This document shows positions 7,296 to 14,886 of a stretch of 64,000 nt of DNA, piece after piece (position 1 is the first letter of the stretch; every line of letters begins with the position of its first letter). Under the pieces are notes generated by a model. That model was not told the origin of the DNA. It made no database searches and saw only the letters and a program-made list of their open reading frames with translations. Both the position numbers and the translations under genes were made by a program. The stretch spans positions 35,436 through 99,435 of the forward strand of contig NZ_JAGSND010000005.1 of assembly GCF_018128545.1 (NCBI RefSeq), given 5' to 3'. The stretch comes from Sinanaerobacter chloroacetimidivorans (GTDB taxonomy: Bacteria > Bacillota > Clostridia > Peptostreptococcales > Anaerovoracaceae).

Positions 7296-10200
7296 ATGTT
7301 ACATATTTTTTATGGAAGAGAAGACCTGGATAAGGACAAGTTCCTATTTGAAAGGATTGCAGCCGAATTGAATCAGGATGGGGCGGATAGCGGCAATCAC
7401 AGAAAGATTCTGCTTCTGGTTCCGGATCAATTTACTCTTCAGGCAGAGCGGAATGCTTTTGCCTGTCTTGGTGTCCCTGGACTCATGGATTTGGAGGTTC
7501 TCAGCCAGTCAAGGCTAGGGTTTAAAGTCCTGGAGGAGACCGGGGGCGGGAATCGTGTTCACATTGACAAATATGGCAGACATATGCTGCTGGCCAAGAT
7601 TTTATCTGATAACAAGGACTCTTTTACAGCATTTCGCGGGATGCATCTTCGGAATTCCTTTATAGAAATGGCAAATAATCTGATTTCAGAAATGAAGCAG
7701 TTCAATACAAGTCCGAAGGACATGCTGGAGGTCATGAAGGCTGCGGAGGAGACCTCCCTTCTTTACAGAAAGCTGGAGGATATTCACAGAATATACGAAA
7801 GCTACGAGAATCTGATCGAAGGAAAATATATTGATACGGAAGATTATTTGAATCTTTTTGTAATGAAGATCCGGGAGTCGGAGATGGTAAGGAATTCTGT
7901 CATCTGGATCAACGGATTTGATTATTTTACGCCTAAGACATTGGACATCATCGAACAGCTTATGGTTACGGCAAAGGAAGTAAATATACTGCTGACCTCT
8001 GATACCGTCTCCTTTCCAACGAGAGATTCCAAGAATCCTGAGAGCGGGGATTCGGAACTGTTTCAGCTGACAAAGACGCTGATGGATAAACTGAAGATTA
8101 TTGCCATGAGACAAGGCATCTCCGTATCGGAGAGCCCTGTCGGAGCTGAGTACAGGATCCCTGTAGGACAAGCGGCAGATGAAAAATCGGAGGCACTGGC
8201 ACATCTGGAACATGAACTTTACGCTTATCCGTTCAAAAAAATGGAAGCATCTCCTTCCGTCACTCTTTGCCGGGCAGCCAACTTTTATGCAGAAGCGGAA
8301 ACTGCCGCTGCTATGATTTGCCGTCTGGTACGGGAAGAAGGGTTTCGTTACCGAGACATTGCAGTGATATGCAACGATATGGAAGAAAGGGCCTCTGTCA
8401 TCAAAAGAGTATTTGCCGATTACGGAATATCGGTGTTTCTGGATAAGAAGAGGGATATCCTCCATAATCCCGTTGTTACTTTTATTACGTCCCTCATTGA
8501 TGTGGCTGCCAACGGGTATCTTTACGAAGATCTCTTTCGTCTGCTGAAAACGGATTTGATGCCGGTTACTTCCGAAGAGTATGAGGATCTTGAGAACTAT
8601 GTTTTAAAATATAAGATAAAAGGGAATCGTTTTCAAAAAGAGTTTCAATACGGAAGCAGAGAAGAAGGGGAAGAGGCTTTAGCAAGGCTGAACCAGATAC
8701 GCAGGCGGATCTATGAATACATTTCCGTATTCGAAAAAACTTTTCATCAAGGGAAAACGGTAAAGGAAAAAACGGCAGCTCTTTACTATTTTCTTCGTGA
8801 TGATGCGGGGATCCCGGATCTGACGGAAACCATGATTCAGACCCTGCAGGATGACAATCAATTTGAATATGCGGAAGAAACGGCTCAGATCTGGGGTGTA
8901 ATTCTGGGAATTTTTGATCAGATCATAGAACTCATCGGTGAGGAATCGCTGTCTTCCTCAGATTACGGTAATATCCTGAAAGCCGGCTTTGAAGCGGTAG
9001 AAATCGGACTGCTGCCCCCTACGATGGATCAGATTATCGTAGGTACCATGCAGCGTACAAGAACCGGAAAGCTGAAGGCACTTCTGGTCATTGGAGCCAA
9101 CGACGGACTGTTGCCTGCATCCTCAAATACGGAAGGGCTCCTCAGTGAGGACGAAAAGGCGGTACTATTTCAAAAAGGCATAGAAATATGCAAAGTAGAC
9201 GACCTGCGGCTGAAGGAAGAGACACTGGCTATTTATAAGACTCTTTCAAAACCGTTAAAATATCTCTGGATGAGCTATTCCGCCTCTGATTCAGAAGGGA
9301 AAGAAAGCAAACAGTCCATTATTTTTGATAAAATTAGAAAAATATATAATAATCCGGAAATTATAAAAGATATTATCAATCAAGAAGAACCCATGGCAAG
9401 AATTACAGCGCCAAGGAGCACCCTGCGCCATTTGACAGAGGCACTTCGGAATTCCTTGGAAGGAGAAGCTCTGGCTGATGAGTGGAGAGCGGCTTACGGT
9501 TGGTTTCGAAATGCCGAAGAAAATCTTCTGGCCCGTATTGAAGAGGGTATCTTTTTTACCAATAAACAAAAAAAGATTGAAAAAGAGCTCATAGGCAAAC
9601 TTTATCGAAAAGAGGGCCTTTCGGATATTGTTATTAGCCCGTCCCGGTTGGAGAAATTTTCAAGATGTCCTTTTTCACATCTTATCGGTTACGGGATAAA
9701 ACCGGAGGAACTCAGGGTATTCGAAATTGCAGGGCGCGAAATCGGCGATATTTATCATTATTGTTTTATGAAATTATCCCAGGGGCTTACCCTTCCCGGA
9801 GTACCCATTTCCGATCCTGCTTCTCCCTGGATGCAGCTTACCAGGGAAGAATGCAAAAGCCGGATTCATTCTCTTATTGAGGAAGCCTCTTTGGAATATA
9901 AAGAAGGGGTCTTGATTCAAGGAAAAGAGGAAAAATACCGCAGCAGCAGAATGAAAACCGTTTGTGCGGAAGCCGCCTGGGCGTTGGTTGAACATGTTCA
10001 AAAAGGAAGGATTCGGGAAGTATACTTTGAAAGTGAATTCGGAAAAGGTTATGGAAAGAAATTTCCTCCGATTACAATTGAGGCGCCGAATAATCAGGTT
10101 TTAATAGAAGGAAAAATTGACAGAGTGGACATCTTGCCGGGGAATTATATTAAAATTATTGATTACAAATCCGGTAAAGAACGCTTTGACACCGAGGAAG

Positions 10201-10751
10201 CGAGAAAGGGCTGGAGACTGCAGCTCATGCTGTATCTGCGGGCAGTGCTGGGAGAGATGTTCTGCCGGAATGCTGCGGATGCAGTACAAGAGGATAGCCT
10301 TCCGAAACCGGCCGGCGTATTCTATTTTGAAATCGCCGAGCCCCAGATCGATGCGTCTAATATGAATCCTGAGGACTATTCTGAAAAGGTAATGGATGAA
10401 AGGAAGAAGAGCTATCGGCTGGATGGTATCGTTTTGGATCATCCGGATATTATTGAAAGCATTACCGGCGAATTTTCCGGTTATTCGGAGATTCTTCCGG
10501 TAAGAAAGACCAAAGACGGAACCTATTCCGGTACTACAGATAAAAAAATTCTCAAGGAAGAAGAGTTTCTGGAACTGTGTCAATCAGTAGATTCTACCAT
10601 TGAAAATTTATGCGGCGAATTACTAAATGGCTCCATTGATATCAGGCCGAAAAAGGTGAAGGATGAGACCGCTTGCAAATTTTGCCGGTATAAAAGCATC
10701 TGCTGCTTTGACTTGAGTTTTGAAGGCTGCTCCTATGAAACTATAAAATAA
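7296..10751 (+). CDS. addB: AddB subunit of the AddAB helicase-nuclease
   Basis: The protein (1151 residues from the ATG at 7296, with AGAAGGG just upstream) has the inactivated helicase-like body of AddB and its C-terminal RecB-type nuclease (KIDRVDILPGNYIKIIDYKSGK). The four iron-sulfur cysteines of the family are present: Cys791 (SRCPFS) and Cys1127, Cys1130, Cys1136 (CKFCRYKSIC). AddB works with AddA to resect double-strand breaks and read Chi sites. Two oddities stand out. The N-terminal phosphate loop GxxGxGKT is replaced by FYGREDLDKDKF. Also, addA, normally the next gene, does not follow here. Assignment is firm. Confidence 0.9.
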   Translation: MLHIFYGREDLDKDKFLFERIAAELNQDGADSGNHRKILLLVPDQFTLQAERNAFACLGVPGLMDLEVLSQSRLGFKVLEETGGGNRVHIDKYGRHMLLAKILSDNKDSFTAFRGMHLRNSFIEMANNLISEMKQFNTSPKDMLEVMKAAEETSLLYRKLEDIHRIYESYENLIEGKYIDTEDYLNLFVMKIRESEMVRNSVIWINGFDYFTPKTLDIIEQLMVTAKEVNILLTSDTVSFPTRDSKNPESGDSELFQLTKTLMDKLKIIAMRQGISVSESPVGAEYRIPVGQAADEKSEALAHLEHELYAYPFKKMEASPSVTLCRAANFYAEAETAAAMICRLVREEGFRYRDIAVICNDMEERASVIKRVFADYGISVFLDKKRDILHNPVVTFITSLIDVAANGYLYEDLFRLLKTDLMPVTSEEYEDLENYVLKYKIKGNRFQKEFQYGSREEGEEALARLNQIRRRIYEYISVFEKTFHQGKTVKEKTAALYYFLRDDAGIPDLTETMIQTLQDDNQFEYAEETAQIWGVILGIFDQIIELIGEESLSSSDYGNILKAGFEAVEIGLLPPTMDQIIVGTMQRTRTGKLKALLVIGANDGLLPASSNTEGLLSEDEKAVLFQKGIEICKVDDLRLKEETLAIYKTLSKPLKYLWMSYSASDSEGKESKQSIIFDKIRKIYNNPEIIKDIINQEEPMARITAPRSTLRHLTEALRNSLEGEALADEWRAAYGWFRNAEENLLARIEEGIFFTNKQKKIEKELIGKLYRKEGLSDIVISPSRLEKFSRCPFSHLIGYGIKPEELRVFEIAGREIGDIYHYCFMKLSQGLTLPGVPISDPASPWMQLTREECKSRIHSLIEEASLEYKEGVLIQGKEEKYRSSRMKTVCAEAAWALVEHVQKGRIREVYFESEFGKGYGKKFPPITIEAPNNQVLIEGKIDRVDILPGNYIKIIDYKSGKERFDTEEARKGWRLQLMLYLRAVLGEMFCRNAADAVQEDSLPKPAGVFYFEIAEPQIDASNMNPEDYSEKVMDERKKSYRLDGIVLDHPDIIESITGEFSGYSEILPVRKTKDGTYSGTTDKKILKEEEFLELCQSVDSTIENLCGELLNGSIDIRPKKVKDETACKFCRYKSICCFDLSFEGCSYETIK

Positions 10752-10836
10752 AACAAAAATCTACCCTAAAAATATGATCCGACTGAAAGAAACTATTGGT
10801 ATAACCCAATCGGGAGTATTGTAGGGAGGTTTTCAG

Positions 10837-12081
10837 ATGAAAAGAACAGCAACAATTTTATTAAGTGTGATCCTGGTTATGGCGCTCTTTTGCAGCACTG
10901 CCTTTGCAAGTCAAGGGAATGGATCCGGAAAAGACAAGTCCAAAGAATGGAAAACGGAAAAAGAGCACTGGGGTGCAAAATCTATTGAAAAGCTGCAAAC
11001 TTACGGCCTATTAAATGGTTATGAAGACGGTACTTTCAAACCAGATAATACGCTGACGCAAGCAGAGCTTGCCGTAATCATTGACAGACTGGTTCAGCTG
11101 AAGTCAGACGTTGATGATGACGATGATGACAGCGACATTGATGAGGATGAGTTGGAGGGAATACCTGGCTGGGCAAAGAAAGCCGTAATGTCAGGAGTCA
11201 AAAATAACTATCTCAATCTAAAACGATTCCACTCAGAAAAGCAGTGCGATCGTTTGACAGCGGCGGTTGCAATCGCTAAGGCATTGGATCTTGAACCTGT
11301 GAAAGACTACACATCCAATCCGTTTAAAGATAAGGGCCTGATTGCTGAAGAAGATTACGGATATTTGCTTGCTTTGTATGAAGCCGGATATATTAAAGGT
11401 TTCCCCGATGGTAATTTCAATCCGAATGCTTTTCTAAGCAGAGCACAGATCGCAAGTATCATTGAAAAGCTTTTAGGAGAAGAGGATGTGGATTCTGACG
11501 ATGATACAGCTCCTTCCTGGGCTTCCAGCAGCACGGTAACGGCAACTGCCATCTCGGCAACCAGTGTTACTTTAAAATGGTCTGCCGCCACAGATGATGT
11601 CGCTGTGACCGGATACAAGGTTATCTACAAGCTTGATGGCGTTACGAAAGAAAAACTCGTTTCCACAACAAGAACTGCTAAAATTACAGGTTTGGAAGCC
11701 GATGTAGAATATTCCTTCAGAGTAGAAGCAAAGGATGCCGCAGGCAACTGGAGTGATGACGGTCCGTCCGTAAAAGTTACCACTCTGGAAGCAGATGAGG
11801 ACACTGTCGCTCCAACGTGGCCCACCAGTGCCGCACTAACAGTAAGTCCGTCTTCAGACACTGTTGTTATGCTGATCTGGCCTGATGCAGATGATAACGT
11901 AGCGGTAAAAGGCTACAAGATTTATCAGGATGGTACGCTGATTAAAACGGTAGATGCAGATGAAAACGATGCGGTTGTCTCCAACTTAAAGTTAGATACT
12001 GAATACACCTTTAAAGTAAAGGCCTATGACGAAGCCGGAAACGTAAGTGTCAGCCTGAAAAAAACTTATTTTAACGACTAA
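10837..12081 (+). CDS. exported S-layer-homology / fibronectin type III protein
   Basis: A 414-residue secreted protein. Residues 1-25 form a signal peptide (MKRTATILLSVILVMALFCS..AFA). Three S-layer-homology repeats follow (SIEKLQTYGLLNGYEDGTFKPDNTLTQAE; a degenerate middle one; ALYEAGYIKGFPDGNFNPNAFLSRAQ), which bind pyruvylated cell-wall polymer. Aspartate-rich linkers separate them (VDDDDDDSDIDEDE), possibly calcium-binding. Two fibronectin type III modules fill the rest, each introduced by a (D)TAPSW / TVAPTW motif. There is no catalytic domain, so an adhesive or structural surface role is inferred. A strong AGGGAGG site precedes the ATG. Confidence 0.9.
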   Translation: MKRTATILLSVILVMALFCSTAFASQGNGSGKDKSKEWKTEKEHWGAKSIEKLQTYGLLNGYEDGTFKPDNTLTQAELAVIIDRLVQLKSDVDDDDDDSDIDEDELEGIPGWAKKAVMSGVKNNYLNLKRFHSEKQCDRLTAAVAIAKALDLEPVKDYTSNPFKDKGLIAEEDYGYLLALYEAGYIKGFPDGNFNPNAFLSRAQIASIIEKLLGEEDVDSDDDTAPSWASSSTVTATAISATSVTLKWSAATDDVAVTGYKVIYKLDGVTKEKLVSTTRTAKITGLEADVEYSFRVEAKDAAGNWSDDGPSVKVTTLEADEDTVAPTWPTSAALTVSPSSDTVVMLIWPDADDNVAVKGYKIYQDGTLIKTVDADENDAVVSNLKLDTEYTFKVKAYDEAGNVSVSLKKTYFND

Positions 12082-12130
12082 TTAAAAAAGAATCGTTTGA
12101 AATTCATAAAAGGGATATAAAGTAATAACG

Positions 12131-12170
12131 AGAGGCAGTGATATTGAAAAAGATATCACCGCCTCTTTTA
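12131..12170 (+). terminator. rho-independent terminator
   Basis: GAGGC-AGTGATAT pairs with ATATCAC-CGCCTC around a TGAAAAAG loop and is followed by TTTT. It closes the S-layer-homology gene. Confidence 0.85.
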
Positions 12171-12259
12171 TCTCAGATATCTCTGATATCATTACTTCTC
12201 TTTTACATCTCCATTGACAAGGGTTTTGATAAGTGTTAATATTTTATGGTGTCAGGTAT

Positions 12260-12335
12260 GCTACCGTGGCTCAGTCGGCAGAGCAGCGCATTCGTAACGC
12301 GCAGGTCGCCGGTTCGATTCCGGCCGGTAGCTCCA
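12260..12335 (+). tRNA. tRNA-Thr (anticodon CGT)
   Basis: The acceptor arms GCTACCG (12260-12266) and CGGTAGC (12325-12331) pair fully. A D-arm GCTC..GAGC, an anticodon loop TTCGTAA and a T-arm GCCGG-TTCGATT-CCGGC follow in order. The CCA end is encoded. Anticodon CGT reads the threonine codon ACG. The anticodon stem has one A-C mismatch next to the loop. Confidence 0.95.
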
Positions 12336-12337
12336 AC

Positions 12338-12368
12338 AAAAAGCATCCCCAATTGGGGATGCTTTTTT
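12338..12368 (+). terminator. terminator behind tRNA-Thr
   Basis: AAAGCATCCCC-AATT-GGGGATGCTTTTTT is a perfect stem with a T tract three bases behind the tRNA CCA end. Confidence 0.9.
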
Positions 12369-12415
12369 GGTCACAGTAAAATATTACATAAGTTTTACAA
12401 AATTATCAAAATATA

Positions 12416-12437
12416 CTTGACATCTTTTATCCAGAAT
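12416..12437 (+). promoter_or_regulatory. putative Rrf2 operator 1
   Basis: CTTGAC-N8-TCCAGAAT matches, with the same spacing, the motif at 12905-12926 (16 of 22 positions). It covers the -35 and spacer of the regulator's own promoter, which suggests autorepression. Inferred from the shared motif and context only. Confidence 0.55.
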
Positions 12438-12445
12438 CATAGAAT
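12417..12445 (+). promoter_or_regulatory. promoter of the Rrf2 regulator gene
   Basis: TTGACA at 12417-12422 and TAGAAT at 12440-12445 are 17 bases apart, near consensus. The start codon is 26 bases further on. Confidence 0.8.
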
Positions 12446-12471
12446 GAATAAGGAAAAAGGAGGGAGTCTGA

Positions 12472-12882
12472 TTGCTGATAACAAAGGAAACCGATTATGC
12501 GTTAAGAATTCTTCGTGCATTGGCAGGCGAAGAACGTATTGCTGCGCCGCAGCTTGCGCGGGGCGAACAGATTCCTCTGCAGTTTGCTTATAAAATTCTG
12601 AAAAAGCTCCAAAAAGGCGGACTAATCCGCATTTCACGCGGAGCGGATGGGGGCTGTACTTTGGCAGCCCAATTGGAACAGTTTTCTCTTTTTCAGTTGA
12701 TGCAGATCATGGAGGAGGATTCTTCGGTTAGCTCCTGTATGAAACCGGGATATCAGTGCGCGTGGTGTAAGGCACACGGCGATACTGTCTGCCAGGCCAA
12801 TGTCCATCTGATGGCTATTCAGAAAAAGCTGGATGAGGAACTAAAGTCATATAGCCTTTCGAAAATTTTATTCGGTAAATGA
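12472..12882 (+). CDS. Rrf2-family redox-responsive transcription regulator
   Basis: A 136-residue protein starting at TTG 12472, set by AAGGAGGG seven bases upstream. The winged-helix N-terminus (MLITKETDYALRILRALAG...QIPLQFAYKILKKLQKGGLIRISRGADGG) is typical of Rrf2 proteins. Four cysteines sit in the sensing region: Cys89, Cys96, Cys99 and Cys107; the family often binds an iron-sulfur cluster through three such cysteines. It precedes an acyl-CoA dehydrogenase-rubredoxin fusion and a flavodiiron protein, so sensing O2, NO or iron-sulfur status is the natural guess. A CymR-like cysteine metabolism role is less likely given these neighbours. Confidence 0.88.
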   Translation: MLITKETDYALRILRALAGEERIAAPQLARGEQIPLQFAYKILKKLQKGGLIRISRGADGGCTLAAQLEQFSLFQLMQIMEEDSSVSSCMKPGYQCAWCKAHGDTVCQANVHLMAIQKKLDEELKSYSLSKILFGK

Positions 12883-12904
12883 TAATAATTTTTTTACCTT
12901 TAAA

Positions 12905-12926
12905 CTGGACTAATCTTGTCCAGAAT
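12905..12926 (+). promoter_or_regulatory. putative Rrf2 operator 2
   Basis: CTGGAC-N8-TCCAGAAT contains a perfect inverted repeat (CTGGAC / GTCCAG, 7-base gap). It lies 29 bases before the fusion gene and matches the motif in the regulator's promoter. A clear -10 could not be assigned, so the exact promoter is uncertain. Confidence 0.55.
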
Positions 12927-12954
12927 AAAGGCGTTATAAAAAGGAGGAAAAGAC

Positions 12955-14865
12955 ATGTTATTTTCGACCACACAGCAACATGAGGAACTCCGCACCAGAG
13001 TCCGAGCGTTTGCGGAAGAGGAGATCAAACCTTTGACCTTCCTGATGGACAAAGAAAACCAGTTCCCCGATGATGCAGTTGCCAAACTAGGGAAGATGGG
13101 GCTGATGGGAATTCCTTTCCCTGCGGACAGCGGCGGCATGGGGCTGGATATGATCAGCTATGCCATTGCCGTTGAAGAACTGGCGAGGGTTGACGGCGGC
13201 ACAGGTGTCATTCTGTCTGCTCATACGTCACTGGGCACCTGGCCAATCTTTGCGTTTGGCAATGAGGCCCAGAAGAAAAAATACCTGATTCCCCTATGCA
13301 AGGGTGAAAAAATCGGCGCCTTTGGTTTGACAGAACCTAATGCGGGTTCAGATGCCGGCGGAACGGAGACCACTGCCGTGGATAAGGGTGACCACTATCT
13401 TCTCAATGGCGGCAAAATTTTCATCACCAACGCGCCGAAAGCGGATACGTATGTGGTCTTTGCGGTTACCACACCCGACATCGGCGTACGTGGCATCTCC
13501 GCATTCATTGTGGAAAAGGGCTGGAAGGGTTTTGAGTTCGGTGATCACTATGATAAAATGGGCATCCGCTCTTCTTCCACCGCAGAGTTGATTTTCAATG
13601 ATGTGAAGGTTCCGAAAGAAAACCTGCTTGGGAAAGAGGGCCAGGGCTTTAAAATTGCAATGGCCACACTTGACGGCGGCCGAATCGGAATTGCCGCTCA
13701 GGCTCTGGGCATTGCTCAGGGGGCATTTGAACAAGCGGTGACCTATGCCAAGGAGCGTGTACAGTTCGGTAAGCCCATTGGGTTCCAGCAGGCCATTTCC
13801 TTCAAAATTGCCGATATGGCCACCAAGCTGCGCACTGCACGTTTTCTGGTTTACTCCGCTGCTGAGCTGAAGGAAAATCACATGCCTTTTGGTATGGAGT
13901 CTGCGATGGCCAAACAGTATGCCGCGGACATCGCGCTGGAAGTGACAAACGATGCTCTGCAGATTTTTGGGGGCACCGGATATTTGAAGGGTATGGAGGT
14001 GGAACGGATGTACCGTGATGCCAAGATAACCACCATCTACGAAGGGACTAACGAAATACAGCGTATTGTTATCGCCTCTCATATTCTGGGCAAACCGCCC
14101 AAGGAAACCGGTTCTTCGGCAAGTCGTCCCAAGAAGCCTGCTCCCATCACCGGTATCCGGAGAAAAATTGTTTTCAGGGACGGCGATGCAAAAACACAGG
14201 TGTCTGCTCTGGTAGAGGCACTCAAGAAGGATGGCTTCGACTTTACGGTCGGCATTCCCATGGATACTCCCATTGTACAGGCGGAACGTGTCGTTTCAGC
14301 CGGCAAGGGAATCGGGGAGAAGAAGGACATGAAACTGATCGAAAATCTGGCCAAAGCCGCAGGTGCCGCCATCGGTTCCTCGCGTCCTGTAGCGGAGACG
14401 CTGAAATATCTGCCGCTGAACCGTTATGTGGGAATGTCCGGTCAGAAGTTTACCGGCAATCTGTACATCGCCTGCGGCATTTCGGGTGCAACCCAGCACT
14501 TAAAGGGCATTAAAGATGCCTCTATTATTGTAGCGATTAACAAAAACGGCAACGCGCCGATTTTCAAAAACTGTGACTATGGTATTGTAGGTGATGTTTC
14601 CGAGATTCTGCCTCTGCTGACGGCTGCTTTGGATACCGGCGAAAAGCAGCCAGCACCGCCTATGGTGAAGATGAAGCGTCCGCAAATGCCCAAGCCGGAG
14701 CCCATTGGCCCTAGCTACATTTGCAGCGGCTGCGGATATGAGTATGTACCGGAACTGGGTGACGAGGAGAACGAAGTGGCACCAGGTACCCTGTTCAAGG
14801 ATTTGTCGGAAGACTGGGTCTGCCCGGAATGTGCCGAGGCCAAAGACCAATTTATTGAGGCGTAA
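12955..14865 (+). CDS. three-domain fusion: acyl-CoA dehydrogenase - ETF-alpha FAD domain - rubredoxin
   Basis: One 636-residue frame carries three redox modules. Residues 1-380 are an acyl-CoA dehydrogenase, with AFGLTEPNAGSDA, the FAD-site region FITNAPKADTYVVFA and the catalytic base Glu363 in IYEGTNEIQR. Residues about 400-560 match the FAD-binding half of ETF alpha: VVSAGKGIG, AIGSSRPVA, ACGISGATQHLKG and AINKNGNAPIF..DYGIVGD. Residues about 588-632 are a rubredoxin with Cys590, Cys593, Cys623 and Cys626 (YICSGCGY / WVCPECAE). Electrons from acyl-CoA could pass flavin to flavin to rubredoxin within one chain. No ETF beta gene is present. The next gene, 21 bases on, is a flavodiiron protein, the usual rubredoxin partner. 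Substrate chain length is unknown. Confidence 0.92.
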   Translation: MLFSTTQQHEELRTRVRAFAEEEIKPLTFLMDKENQFPDDAVAKLGKMGLMGIPFPADSGGMGLDMISYAIAVEELARVDGGTGVILSAHTSLGTWPIFAFGNEAQKKKYLIPLCKGEKIGAFGLTEPNAGSDAGGTETTAVDKGDHYLLNGGKIFITNAPKADTYVVFAVTTPDIGVRGISAFIVEKGWKGFEFGDHYDKMGIRSSSTAELIFNDVKVPKENLLGKEGQGFKIAMATLDGGRIGIAAQALGIAQGAFEQAVTYAKERVQFGKPIGFQQAISFKIADMATKLRTARFLVYSAAELKENHMPFGMESAMAKQYAADIALEVTNDALQIFGGTGYLKGMEVERMYRDAKITTIYEGTNEIQRIVIASHILGKPPKETGSSASRPKKPAPITGIRRKIVFRDGDAKTQVSALVEALKKDGFDFTVGIPMDTPIVQAERVVSAGKGIGEKKDMKLIENLAKAAGAAIGSSRPVAETLKYLPLNRYVGMSGQKFTGNLYIACGISGATQHLKGIKDASIIVAINKNGNAPIFKNCDYGIVGDVSEILPLLTAALDTGEKQPAPPMVKMKRPQMPKPEPIGPSYICSGCGYEYVPELGDEENEVAPGTLFKDLSEDWVCPECAEAKDQFIEA

Positions 14866-14886
14866 AGCCGGAAGGGGGAGTACATT

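Noticed and set aside
7686..8465. Long minus-strand open frame inside addB (259 codons)
   Set aside because: It lies fully antisense to a firmly identified gene, has no ribosome site and no recognisable protein pattern.
13348..14082. Minus-strand open frame of 244 codons inside the dehydrogenase fusion
   Set aside because: Antisense shadow of a GC-richer gene; the plus-strand protein has clear motifs throughout.
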